Assembly (NCBI GenBank): GCA_964454745.1
Contig: CAYVUI010000087.1
Coordinates: 1-18,908 of the forward strand
Direction of reading: 5' to 3'
DNA length: 18,908 bases
Source: CAYVUI01 sp964454745
GTDB taxonomy: Bacteria > Planctomycetota > Phycisphaerae > Sedimentisphaerales > Anaerohalosphaeraceae
Part shown: piece by piece, positions 7,281 to 15,130 of the stretch
How positions within the stretch are numbered: position 1 is the first letter of the stretch
Layout of the letters: each line of letters opens with the position of its first letter
Translations under genes and position numbers: made by a program
The notes under the pieces: generated by a model
What the model was told of the DNA's origin: nothing
Databases searched by the model: none
What the model saw: only the letters and a program-made list of their open reading frames with translations

Positions 7281-8138
7281 ATGACACAAAAGATTTTTCT
7301 AAATGACGGGATTGTGGACGCAAAAGACGCCTGTGTGAATGTTCAGGATACGGGACTGCTTTACGGTGCAGGTTTATTTGAAACCATGCGGGCGAGGGGA
7401 GGAGAGGTTTTTGCCGTTGAAGACCACCTGGACCGCCTGCTTGACAGTGCAGAAACCCTTGAAGTGTCACATTCTTTTGAAAAGGCTTTTTTAAAAAAAG
7501 CCATTGAAAAAACACTGGCTGTCAATGAGCTGGCGGAGGCAAGAGTTCGCCTGACGCTGACCAACGGCTGTCCTGATGAAGAGGGGCAGGCCCGGCCGAC
7601 ACTGTTTATTACCACAATCCCCTATCAGCCTTACCCGGAGGAGTATTATAAACGCGGTATCAAGGCAGCTTTAACCGAATGCAGGCAGAACCCCAGTGAT
7701 CCCATGTGCGGACATAAGACAACGAGTTACTATAACCGGCTGTTCATCCTGCACCAGGCCCACCGAAAAGGTTGTGCGGAGGCCCTTTGGTTTACGCTGA
7801 ATAATTATCTTGCCGAGGGCTGTGTCAGCAATGTGTTCCTGGTGAAGGACGGATACCTCAAAACGCCGGGGCTGGACACTCCGGTGCTGCCGGGCGTGAT
7901 GCGAAAACATGTACTTGGGATTGCAAAAAGCGAGGGGATTAAAACGGAGGAAACACGGCTTACGATTGAAGATATGCTCGGCGCGGATGAAATGTTTGTA
8001 ACCAATGTGATCATGGGGGTTTTGCCGGTGGCTTCCTTTGAGAGCCATACCATTAAAGAGGGCCAGCCGGGGTCGATAACAAACAAGATTATGAAAATCG
8101 CCAATGGATTGCTGGGAGAAAACGATGAAAGTGCATGA
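7281..8138 (+). CDS. pabC: 4-amino-4-deoxychorismate lyase, class IV PLP aminotransferase family
   Basis: 285 residues from the ATG at 7281. An in-frame TTG at 7248 would add eleven residues and overlap pabB, but MTQKIFLNDGIV matches the usual family N-terminus; neither start has a strong Shine-Dalgarno. Features of fold type IV PLP enzymes: GLLYGAGLFETMR (26-38), Lys146 in CGHKTTSYYNRL (the expected PLP lysine), Glu179 in LAEGCVSNVFLV, and LPGVMRKHVL. The family also holds branched-chain and D-amino-acid aminotransferases, which cannot be excluded by sequence alone. Location directly after pabB makes aminodeoxychorismate lyase, which releases pyruvate to give p-aminobenzoate, the best call. 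Its 3' end overlaps the next gene by 14 nt. Confidence 0.88.
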   Translation: MTQKIFLNDGIVDAKDACVNVQDTGLLYGAGLFETMRARGGEVFAVEDHLDRLLDSAETLEVSHSFEKAFLKKAIEKTLAVNELAEARVRLTLTNGCPDEEGQARPTLFITTIPYQPYPEEYYKRGIKAALTECRQNPSDPMCGHKTTSYYNRLFILHQAHRKGCAEALWFTLNNYLAEGCVSNVFLVKDGYLKTPGLDTPVLPGVMRKHVLGIAKSEGIKTEETRLTIEDMLGADEMFVTNVIMGVLPVASFESHTIKEGQPGSITNKIMKIANGLLGENDESA

Positions 8139-9237
8139 AATCGCCAGACGGATCGAAAGCATCGTTCCCCGTGGACTGGCACTGGACTGGGACAATGTCG
8201 GGCTGCTGGTCGGATCGCAGGAACAAAAGGTCTCGAAAGTCCTGGTTACGATTGATATTACTCTTGAGGTAGTTGAAGAGGCAAAGCGGCAAAAAGCGGA
8301 CATGATCCTAAGCTACCATCCGGTAATCTGGGACGGTCTAAAGTCGGTTACTCCGGGCGGCCCGGGGCAGGTTGTTTATGAACTCATGCAGGCCGGGATT
8401 GCCGTATACAGCATACACACCGCTTATGACATCGCAGAGGGAGGCACCAATGACCAGCTTGCCGCGATTCTGGGCATGAAAGAGACTCGTCCCATCGGCG
8501 ATTATGTAAGCCCCGCGGAGGGTGATTTGTACAAGGTCATCGTTTATGTGCCCCGAGAGGATACGGAACGAGTCGCCCAGGCAATGTTTGAGGCCGGGGC
8601 CGGGAATATCGGCCATTATGATTCGTGCGCGTTTCGCGGGGAAGGCACGGGCTCTTTTCGTCCGCTGGAGGGGGCAACACCTGCAATTGGTGAGAAAGGT
8701 CAGCTTGAATACGTGCCGGAGGTCAAGCTTGAGTCCATCGTGCCGGAGCGGAAAGTCGCTTCGGTAATTGAAGCGATGCGAAAAAACCACCCTTACGAGA
8801 CGCCGGCATTTGATGTGCTGCGTCATTATGACATGGAGGGGCTCTACGGCCTGGGCCGGATGGGCAAGCTCGAAAAGCCGATGAAGGTATCCATGGCACT
8901 GGAAAAGATTAAAAAAGCCACCGGAGCCAAAGCCGCGGGGATCATCGGGCCTAAAAACCGAACGATCAAAACCGCCGCGGTTTGCGCGGGTTCCTGCGGA
9001 AAAATCATTGAAAAACTCATAACCGGGGGATGCGACTTCTACCTGACCGGGGAAATTAAGCACCACCTGGCTCTCGCTGCCGCAGAGGCGGGATTGACCT
9101 GCGTGTGCCTGTCGCATACGGTTTCGGAGCGATTTGCCCTGAAAAAACTGATACGGGAGTTGAAAAAAACGCTCGATAATGTCACAATAACGCAAAGCCG
9201 AAAAGACAAAGATCCCTTTGAATGGAAGCAGATATGA
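8125..9237 (+). CDS. NIF3/DUF34 dinuclear metal-centre protein, YqfO type
   Basis: 370 residues from the ATG at 8125, with GGGAG (8114-8118) 6 nt upstream; it overlaps pabC by 14 nt. The two halves of the NIF3 fold (about 1-115 and 250-370) are split by an inserted YqfO/CutA-like domain (about 130-230, DLYKVIVYVPREDTERVAQA to NHPYETPAFDV), as in Bacillus YqfO (about 370 residues). Candidate metal ligands are His65 (YHPVIWDG), His98 and Asp102 (HTAYD), and His331 and Glu335 (SHTVSE). The first His of the common HH pair is Tyr64 here. The family is often labelled 'GTP cyclohydrolase I type 2', but its role remains unsettled. The folate-gene neighbourhood (pabB, pabC) is suggestive, no more. Confidence 0.92.
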   Translation: MKVHEIARRIESIVPRGLALDWDNVGLLVGSQEQKVSKVLVTIDITLEVVEEAKRQKADMILSYHPVIWDGLKSVTPGGPGQVVYELMQAGIAVYSIHTAYDIAEGGTNDQLAAILGMKETRPIGDYVSPAEGDLYKVIVYVPREDTERVAQAMFEAGAGNIGHYDSCAFRGEGTGSFRPLEGATPAIGEKGQLEYVPEVKLESIVPERKVASVIEAMRKNHPYETPAFDVLRHYDMEGLYGLGRMGKLEKPMKVSMALEKIKKATGAKAAGIIGPKNRTIKTAAVCAGSCGKIIEKLITGGCDFYLTGEIKHHLALAAAEAGLTCVCLSHTVSERFALKKLIRELKKTLDNVTITQSRKDKDPFEWKQI

Positions 9238-10118
9238 CGACATCGGATTCGGATAAGAACAATACGCCGGACGAACAGGCAGTACAGCAAAGCAATCAGC
9301 CGGACAATCCCGAGGAGTCCGCCTCTGCAATGGAAGAAGTGGAGCAGGACGACTCTGAAATGATGGAACAGGATGAGGGAATGACCGAACCGCTGGGCGA
9401 AGAAGCAGATGCCGGGCAAAAAGACCTTGAAGAAGAGGCAAGTGACCCCAGCCGAAGCGATGAGGATTTCGATGAGGAATTTGAGGCGACGGTTGAATCG
9501 GTCGTGGAAGCGATTCTCTTTGCCAGCGATGAGCCGCTGACGGATGCAAGGCTGGTTAATATCGTGGAAGCGGGATCGGTCAAGCAGGTCAAGGAAGCGA
9601 TCAAGAGCCTAAATAGCGAATATGAAAAAACGGGCCGGTCGTTCCGGATTGAGAAAATCGCCGGCGGGTACCAGATGATGACGCTGCCGGGGTACCATCA
9701 CTGGCTTAAGAAACTGCTACGGGTTCGCACGGATAACAAGCTCTCGCAGGCGGCACTCGAGACACTGGCGATCATCTCCTACAAGCAGCCGATTATTCGT
9801 GCGGATATCGAGGCGATTCGTGGTGTGGCCGCCGGGGAAATGATTCGCTCGCTGATGTACAAGGGACTGGTCAAAATCGTCGGGCGGGCGGAAATCCTGG
9901 GCCGGCCGATGCTGTACGGTACCACGCGAAAGTTCCTGGAGGTATTCGGGCTTAATACACTCAAAGATCTGCCGCAGATTGAGGAGCTTAAAAAGCCGGA
10001 AAAGAAAAAAGACAAACCGAAACAGCCCAAAGCAGCTTTGGAACAAGATGAGATTGCGGAAGAACCGGAACAACTTAAAGAACCAGGCGATAATGACAGC
10101 AATGAATCTGTTGAGTAA
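9234..10118 (+). CDS. scpB: Segregation and condensation protein B (ScpB) with acidic tails
   Basis: 294 residues from the ATG at 9234, which overlaps the preceding stop as ATGA; GGAAG (9224-9228) lies 5 nt upstream, so 9234 is preferred over the in-frame ATG at 9222. ScpB is the kleisin-partner subunit of the SMC-ScpA-ScpB condensin. The core (about 86-252) has two winged-helix domains with family blocks VEAILFASDEPL, LSQAALETLAIISYKQPI (170-187), IEAIRGV and GRAEILGRPMLYGTT. It carries an unusually long acidic N-terminal extension (1-85, rich in Asp/Glu) and a charged tail (253-294; lysine-rich then acidic), both probably disordered. scpA, often adjacent, is not in the window. Confidence 0.94.
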   Translation: MTTSDSDKNNTPDEQAVQQSNQPDNPEESASAMEEVEQDDSEMMEQDEGMTEPLGEEADAGQKDLEEEASDPSRSDEDFDEEFEATVESVVEAILFASDEPLTDARLVNIVEAGSVKQVKEAIKSLNSEYEKTGRSFRIEKIAGGYQMMTLPGYHHWLKKLLRVRTDNKLSQAALETLAIISYKQPIIRADIEAIRGVAAGEMIRSLMYKGLVKIVGRAEILGRPMLYGTTRKFLEVFGLNTLKDLPQIEELKKPEKKKDKPKQPKAALEQDEIAEEPEQLKEPGDNDSNESVE

Positions 10119-10162
10119 AAAACAGCAGGTTTCACCTTGAACAATAGACCGGGAAACTATTT

Positions 10163-11188
10163 ATGAAAAAAGCACTGATAACAGGAATCTCCGGGCAGGA
10201 CGGCTCATACCTGGCGGAATTGCTCCTGGAAAAGGGATATGAAGTGTGGGGCATTATCCGCAGAAGCTCTTCGTTCAATACAAAACGTATTGATCACCTG
10301 TACCAGGACCCGCACGAAGACCCGCGGCTGAAACTTGTCTACGGCGACCTGACCGACGGCGGCAATATCTCGCAGATCCTCTGGGATATCCAGCCCGATG
10401 AAGTGTACAACCTCGGGGCGCAGAGCCATGTTCGCGTCAGCTTTGATATGCCGGTGTACACGTGTAATTCAGATGCCCTCGGCACGCTGCGGCTGCTGGA
10501 AGTCATTCGCCGCATGGAAAAGCCGCCGCGTTTTTACCAGGCGTCCAGCAGCGAAATGTACGGCAAAGTACAGGAAACGCCGCAAACGGAAAACACACCG
10601 TTTTATCCGCGCAGCCCTTACGGATGCGCCAAGGTATACAGCTTCTGGCAGACGGTGAATTACCGTGAGGCGTACAATCTCTTCGCATGCAATGGAATCC
10701 TGTTTAACCATGAATCCCCGAGGCGGGGTGAAACCTTTGTAACCCGCAAAATCACGCGCGCTGCTGCCCGGATCAAGCTCGGCCTGCAGGAAAAGCTGTA
10801 CCTCGGCAACCTGGACGCCAAGCGGGACTGGGGCTTTGCCGGGGATTACGTGGAAGCGATGTGGCTGATGCTCCAGCAGGACCAGCCGGACGATTATGTG
10901 GTAGCAACCGGCGAGACGCATTCGGTAAGGGAGTTTCTTGACGAAGTCTTCGGTTATCTGGACCTGGACTGGCAGGAATACGTGGAAATCGACCCGCGAT
11001 ATTTCCGCCCGACGGAAGTGGATATCCTGCTGGGCGATTACACCAAGGCGAAGGAAAAACTCGGCTGGGAGCCAAAGATGAGTTTTCGTGAACTGGCACA
11101 CTACATGACCGATGACGATATGCGGCGGGCCCAGCGGGACAAGCTCCTGCACGATCACGGCCACTACGGCACAAAGGAGAAAAAGTAG
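10163..11188 (+). CDS. gmd: GDP-mannose 4,6-dehydratase
   Basis: 341 residues, close to the family length. Gmd converts GDP-D-mannose to GDP-4-keto-6-deoxy-D-mannose with tightly bound NADP, in the cytoplasm. It has the short-chain dehydrogenase/Rossmann loop TGISGQDG (7-14), catalytic Ser130-Glu131 in ASSSEMYG, and Tyr153-x3-Lys157 (YGCAK, where many Gmd proteins have YAVAK). The long family-specific stretch ACNGILFNHESPRRGETFV and the block YLGNLDAKRDWGFAGDYV are present. It begins 44 nt after scpB with no terminator between and a weak ribosome site. It is followed 2 nt later by fcl, giving the two enzymes of GDP-L-fucose synthesis. Very confident of function. Confidence 0.96.
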   Translation: MKKALITGISGQDGSYLAELLLEKGYEVWGIIRRSSSFNTKRIDHLYQDPHEDPRLKLVYGDLTDGGNISQILWDIQPDEVYNLGAQSHVRVSFDMPVYTCNSDALGTLRLLEVIRRMEKPPRFYQASSSEMYGKVQETPQTENTPFYPRSPYGCAKVYSFWQTVNYREAYNLFACNGILFNHESPRRGETFVTRKITRAAARIKLGLQEKLYLGNLDAKRDWGFAGDYVEAMWLMLQQDQPDDYVVATGETHSVREFLDEVFGYLDLDWQEYVEIDPRYFRPTEVDILLGDYTKAKEKLGWEPKMSFRELAHYMTDDDMRRAQRDKLLHDHGHYGTKEKK

Positions 11189-11190
11189 TC

Positions 11191-12135
11191 ATGGATTCGT
11201 TTTTCAGCAGCCGAAGGATCGTAGTCACCGGCGGGGCAGGGTTCCTGGGCCGATTCGTACTCGACGGACTCAAACGCCGCGGATGTAAAGACATCCTCGT
11301 TCCTACCGTAGAAGAATATGACCTTGTCCAAATGGAAAATGTGATCCGGATGTATAAGGAACTCAAACCGGACGTCGTCATCCACCTGGCAGCCGTTGTC
11401 GGGGGGATCGGGGCCAACCGCGAACATCCGGGCAAATTCTTTTATGAGAACCTGATGATGGGTGTTCAGCTCATCGAACAGGGCAGGCAGTTCGGTATCG
11501 AAAAATTCGTCGCGATCGGCACGATTTGTGCCTATCCAAAATTCACACCGGTACCCTTCCGTGAAGAAGAACTCTGGAACGGCTACCCGGAAGAGACCAA
11601 TGCCCCTTACGGCCTGGCCAAGAAGATGCTGCTGGTCCAGTCCCAGGCTTACCGGCAGGAATATGGGTTCAACTCGATCTTCCTGCTGCCGGTGAACCTG
11701 TATGGACCGTGGGACAACTTTGATCCCGCAAGCAGCCATGTCATCCCGGCACTGATTAAAAAATGCGTTGACGCAATCGACGCGGGGGAAGATACGATTG
11801 AATGCTGGGGGACGGGATCGCCGTCACGGGAATTCATCTATGCCCAGGATGCCGCAGAGGGAATTCTGCTGGCCACCGAACATTATAACGGTACGGATGC
11901 GGTCAATATCGGTTCCGGCATGGAAATTACGATCCGGGACCTTGCAGAGAAGATTGCGGGACTGACCGGATTTACCGGGGAGATTCGCTGGAATCCGGAC
12001 AAACCGGACGGCCAGCCCAGACGCTGCCTGGATGTCAGCAAAGCAAAAGAGCTTTTCGGCTTTGAGGCAAAAACCGATTTTGAACAGGGGCTGCGGGAAA
12101 CGATCGACTGGTACCGCGAACACAAATCCTGTTAG
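11191..12135 (+). CDS. fcl: GDP-L-fucose synthase (GDP-4-keto-6-deoxymannose 3,5-epimerase/4-reductase)
   Basis: 314 residues, family length. It epimerises C3 and C5 of the Gmd product and reduces C4 with NADPH, yielding GDP-L-fucose. Visible: Rossmann loop GGAGFLG (14-20), HLAAVVGGI (65-73), the epimerase Cys113 in GTICAYP, Tyr140-x3-Lys144 (YGLAK), LPVNLYGPWDNFDP (166-179) and the second epimerase residue His183 in SSHVIPALI. AAAGGAGA (11173-11180) in the end of gmd serves as the ribosome site. Its TAG (12133-12135) overlaps the TAA of the convergent rmlB, leaving no room for a terminator. GDP-fucose is a donor for surface glycans. Confidence 0.96.
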   Translation: MDSFFSSRRIVVTGGAGFLGRFVLDGLKRRGCKDILVPTVEEYDLVQMENVIRMYKELKPDVVIHLAAVVGGIGANREHPGKFFYENLMMGVQLIEQGRQFGIEKFVAIGTICAYPKFTPVPFREEELWNGYPEETNAPYGLAKKMLLVQSQAYRQEYGFNSIFLLPVNLYGPWDNFDPASSHVIPALIKKCVDAIDAGEDTIECWGTGSPSREFIYAQDAAEGILLATEHYNGTDAVNIGSGMEITIRDLAEKIAGLTGFTGEIRWNPDKPDGQPRRCLDVSKAKELFGFEAKTDFEQGLRETIDWYREHKSC

Positions 12136-13148
12136 CCACGTCCGCGATACATTTCTTCATAATACTGCTGGTATTTTCCGGATACGACATGGTCCAGCCA
12201 GGTCTTATTGTCCAGGTACCAGCGGATCGTTCTTTCCAGGCCCTCTTCGAACGTTACCGAGGGAGCCCAATCGAATGTTTTCATGGTTTGGCTGGAATCA
12301 ATGGCATACCTTCGATCATGGCCGGGGCGGTCTTTGACATGTGTGATCAGGCTTTCGGGCTTATCCAGATGTTCAAGAAGGGTCTTTACGACCTCAAGGT
12401 TGGTCTTCTCGTTGTTGCCGCCAATGTTAAATACCGTATCCGGCTGGGTGTGATTCAAAACGGCCCAAATCGCCGTGCAATGGTCGTACACGTACAGCCA
12501 GTCGCGAATATAGAGGCCGTCGCCATAGACCGGCAGCGGCTTGTCGTTGAGTGCGTTGTTAATCATCAGGGGAATCATCTTCTCCGGGAACTGGTAAGGC
12601 CCGTAATTGTTTGAACACCGGGTAATCGATGCATTCAGGCCCCAGGTATGGGCAAAGGCATGCACCAAATGGTCCGCGCCCGCCTTGCTGGCCGAGTATG
12701 GAGAATTGGGCGTAATCGGCGAATCCTCCGTAAACTTGCCCGCCGGCCCGAGGGAGCCGTACACCTCGTCCGTGGAAACCTGGACGAATTTTTCAATCTT
12801 TGTATCGACGGCGGCCTTTAGCAGGGTAAGCGTACCGGTGACATTGGTCTCGATGAACACGCCAGGCTCCATAATCGAGCGGTCTACGTGGCTTTCCGCG
12901 GCGAAATTGACAATGCCGGCTAACTGATGCTGCTTGATCGTATCTTCGACCAGTTGGGCATCGCAAATGTCACCCTTGACAAACACATGACTGTCATTTT
13001 TCAGGGCAAAAGAAAGGTTTTCGAGGTTGCCCGCATAAGTGAGTTTATCGAAGCTTACCACGAAAGTATCGGGGTGTTCGTCGAGCACCATTTTGACAAA
13101 GTTGGAACCAATAAACCCGGCTGCACCGGTCACAAGGATTCGTTTCAT
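12132..13148 (-). CDS. rmlB: dTDP-glucose 4,6-dehydratase
   Basis: 338 residues. RmlB converts dTDP-D-glucose to dTDP-4-keto-6-deoxy-D-glucose, step two of dTDP-L-rhamnose synthesis. Family hallmarks: GAAGFIG (8-14), the dehydratase acid-base pair Asp127-Glu128 in QVSTDEVYG, Tyr151-x3-Lys155 (YSASK), CSNNYGPYQFPEK, and a C-terminal DRPGHDRRYAID block. The start overlaps the rmlD stop (ATGA) and GGAG (13157-13154 on the minus strand) lies 5 nt before the ATG. Last gene of a minus-strand rmlA-rmlD-rmlB operon, converging on fcl with stop codons interleaved. Confidence 0.96.
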   Translation of the reverse strand: MKRILVTGAAGFIGSNFVKMVLDEHPDTFVVSFDKLTYAGNLENLSFALKNDSHVFVKGDICDAQLVEDTIKQHQLAGIVNFAAESHVDRSIMEPGVFIETNVTGTLTLLKAAVDTKIEKFVQVSTDEVYGSLGPAGKFTEDSPITPNSPYSASKAGADHLVHAFAHTWGLNASITRCSNNYGPYQFPEKMIPLMINNALNDKPLPVYGDGLYIRDWLYVYDHCTAIWAVLNHTQPDTVFNIGGNNEKTNLEVVKTLLEHLDKPESLITHVKDRPGHDRRYAIDSSQTMKTFDWAPSVTFEEGLERTIRWYLDNKTWLDHVVSGKYQQYYEEMYRGRG

Positions 13149-13978
13149 AGTTTCTCCAGAAATTCAGCTAACGCCTCCTGCCAGGGGCGATTTTTGACTC
13201 CAAAGGTTTGTTGAATTTTTGAACAATCGAATCGGCTGTTCGCGGGCCGCCTGGCTGCAGAGGGAAAGTCATCCGACATGCACGGCGTGATCTCTGCATT
13301 AATATTTTTAGAGTCGAGAATGAATTTTGCCAGGTCAAAGCGCGAGACATACCCTCCAGCAGCGAAATGGTAAATGCCGGACTGAAAATTTTCCGCCACC
13401 GTAAGCAGCGCATCACTGACATCCCGGGTCCAGGTGGGCGAACCGACCTGGTCCGATACGATTTTGAGTGGCTGGCCTTGCCGGGCGCGGCTAAGGACTT
13501 TTTGAACAAAATTTATGCCGGCCTTGCCGTAGGTCCATTCAATACGTATGATCGCGGCATCCGGACAGACCGACTGCACCAGCTTTTCTCCCTGCAGCTT
13601 GCTCTTGCCGTATACATTCACCGGATTTGGAATATCCGACTCAATATAGGGGCCTGCTTTTTTGCCATCGAAGACAAAATCCGTACTGATATGGATCAAA
13701 CGAATCTTTGCCTTCGCTGCGGCCTGGGCAAGTTGTTGTACACCATGAGCATTCACCGCCATCGCGGCCTGTTCATTGTTCTGGGCCCCCTCCACGTCGG
13801 TATAGGCCGCGCAGTTGATGACCACGTCCGCATTGTCTACGCATTGCAGTACGTGATCTTGATTGGTAATATCGAAAGCTGGATAGACATATTCAGACAC
13901 CTGGCGGCCCTTTTTTCGGGCTCGTTCGACAAGATCTGTCCCCAGCATTCCGTCCGCTCCGGTCACTGCGATGCGCAT
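13145..13978 (-). CDS. rmlD: dTDP-4-dehydrorhamnose reductase
   Basis: 277 residues. RmlD reduces dTDP-4-keto-L-rhamnose to dTDP-L-rhamnose, the final step. Visible: N-terminal TGADGMLG (6-13), INCAAYTDVEGAQ (54-66), STDFVFDG (98-105), Tyr123-x3-Lys127 (YGKSK), and PTWTRDVSDALL-type downstream sequence. It overlaps rmlA by one base (TGATG) and rmlB by four (ATGA), so the three are translationally linked. The substrate it needs is made by RmlC (3,5-epimerase), which is neither encoded in the window nor fused to this protein, whose length is that of a single-domain RmlD. Confidence 0.94.
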   Translation of the reverse strand: MRIAVTGADGMLGTDLVERARKKGRQVSEYVYPAFDITNQDHVLQCVDNADVVINCAAYTDVEGAQNNEQAAMAVNAHGVQQLAQAAAKAKIRLIHISTDFVFDGKKAGPYIESDIPNPVNVYGKSKLQGEKLVQSVCPDAAIIRIEWTYGKAGINFVQKVLSRARQGQPLKIVSDQVGSPTWTRDVSDALLTVAENFQSGIYHFAAGGYVSRFDLAKFILDSKNINAEITPCMSDDFPSAARRPANSRFDCSKIQQTFGVKNRPWQEALAEFLEKL

Positions 13979-14862
13979 CAGTAGAGGGCCCTTTCGTGAA
14001 GCAGATCGAGAAGATATTTACCGTAGCTGTTTTTCTCCAGCGGTTTGGCCAGCCGCTGAATCTGTTCGGCATCGATATACCCCTGGCGATACGCAATCTC
14101 TTCCGGGCAGGCAATCTTGAGCCCCTGCCGCTGCTCGATGGTTTGCACGTAATCCGACGCCTGAAGCATGGATTCGACCGTACCTGTATCCAGCCAGGCA
14201 AATCCCCGTCCCATGATTTCCACATTAATCTCGCCCTGGCGGAGATACACATTATTGACATCCGTAATCTCCAGCTCCCCTCGCTTGGAGGGTTTTACCT
14301 GCGAGGCGATCTCGACAATCCGGCTGTCGTAAAAATAGAGCCCGATAACCGCAAAATTCGATTTGGGCACCTCGGGTTTTTCCTCAATCGAAGTGGCCTT
14401 GCCGTTCTGATCGAAATCGACAACCCCGTATCGCTGCGGGTCCTTTACGCGATAGCCAAAGATTGTCGCTCCTTCGGTTCGTGACACGGCTGATTTTAAT
14501 TTCTCAGGCAGACCGTGCCCATAAAAGATATTATCACCCAGTACCAGGCAAGCGCAGGACCCGTTTAAAAAATCCCGGCCAATGAGAAAGGCCTGGGCAA
14601 GGCCCTCGGGTTTCGGCTGGGGGGCATACGCAATTGAAAGCCCCCACTGGGAACCGTCGCCAAGGAGCCTTTCATACAACGGCAGGTCCGTCGGCGTTGA
14701 AATGACAAGGATTTCCCGGATGCCGGCCAGCATCAGGGTGGTCAGCGGATAATAGACCATCGGCTTGTCATAAACAGGCAAAAGCTGCTTGCTGACCGCA
14801 TGGGTAATCGGGTACAGCCGCGTTCCGCTGCCGCCTGCGAGGATAATTCCCTTATAATTCAA
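13978..14862 (-). CDS. rmlA: Glucose-1-phosphate thymidylyltransferase
   Basis: 294 residues. RmlA joins dTTP and glucose-1-phosphate to give dTDP-glucose, the first and feedback-regulated step of the pathway. Visible: LAGGSGTRLYPIT (8-20) for nucleotide binding, QLLPVYDKPMVYYPL (26-40), LGDNIFYG (108-115), EEKPEVPKS (160-168), and the C-terminal FAWLDTG block. The start codon is TTG at 14862-14860, supported by AAAGGA (14875-14870 on the minus strand) 7 nt upstream and by agreement with the family N-terminus (MNYKGIILAGG). First gene of the operon, behind the promoter at 14925-14897. Confidence 0.96.
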   Translation of the reverse strand: MNYKGIILAGGSGTRLYPITHAVSKQLLPVYDKPMVYYPLTTLMLAGIREILVISTPTDLPLYERLLGDGSQWGLSIAYAPQPKPEGLAQAFLIGRDFLNGSCACLVLGDNIFYGHGLPEKLKSAVSRTEGATIFGYRVKDPQRYGVVDFDQNGKATSIEEKPEVPKSNFAVIGLYFYDSRIVEIASQVKPSKRGELEITDVNNVYLRQGEINVEIMGRGFAWLDTGTVESMLQASDYVQTIEQRQGLKIACPEEIAYRQGYIDAEQIQRLAKPLEKNSYGKYLLDLLHERALY

Positions 14863-14869
14863 TCCGGAA

Positions 14870-14875
14870 TCCTTT
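14870..14875 (-). promoter_or_regulatory. Shine-Dalgarno supporting the TTG start of rmlA
   Basis: AAAGGA on the minus strand lies 7 nt upstream of TTG (14862). The spacing is optimal and there is no ATG at the position where RmlA proteins begin. Confidence 0.7.
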
Positions 14876-14896
14876 CAATTGCGATACAAAAGTGCC

Positions 14897-14925
14897 ATTT
14901 TAACTGGGTCCGGTAATGATGTCAA
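14897..14925 (-). promoter_or_regulatory. Promoter of the rmlADB operon
   Basis: Perfect -35 TTGACA (14925-14920), a 17-nt spacer, and TAAAAT (14902-14897). Transcription would start near 14890, giving a leader of about 28 nt to the TTG start. This is the best-matching promoter in the window and resembles the lipoprotein promoter at 979-1008. Confidence 0.75.
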
Positions 14926-15048
14926 ACGCTCAAAAAACGTCTTTTCACATCCATAAAGCTCCTGAAAAACAAAAAAAGCCATTTTTTATTTGTACACTAA
15001 TTAAAGACTTACAATGACCGATATAAGAGGAAATACCAAAAAGCCTGC

Positions 15049-15076
15049 TTGCGATATTGAGAGGCAGGGATATAAT
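15049..15076 (+). promoter_or_regulatory. Promoter of the UDP-sugar epimerase gene
   Basis: TTGCGA (15049-15054), a 16-nt spacer, then a perfect TATAAT (15071-15076). The transcript would start around 15083, upstream of the Shine-Dalgarno at 15117-15122. It faces away from the rml promoter in the same 268-nt gap, which otherwise holds only AT-rich sequence. Confidence 0.6.
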
Positions 15077-15130
15077 TTCGTTTAATTCAAGTACTTGTGA
15101 ATGATAGAAAGACTCGAAAGGAATCAGGCG

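Noticed and set aside
8338..9549. 403-codon open frame on the minus strand across the NIF3 and scpB genes
   Set aside because: It spans two well-conserved plus-strand genes and reads as low-complexity antisense sequence rich in Arg, Pro and His; no domain is recognisable.
14990..15015. Alternative plus-strand promoter TTGTAC...TACAAT
   Set aside because: The spacer is only 14 nt; the TTGCGA-16-TATAAT pair at 15049-15076 is better placed.
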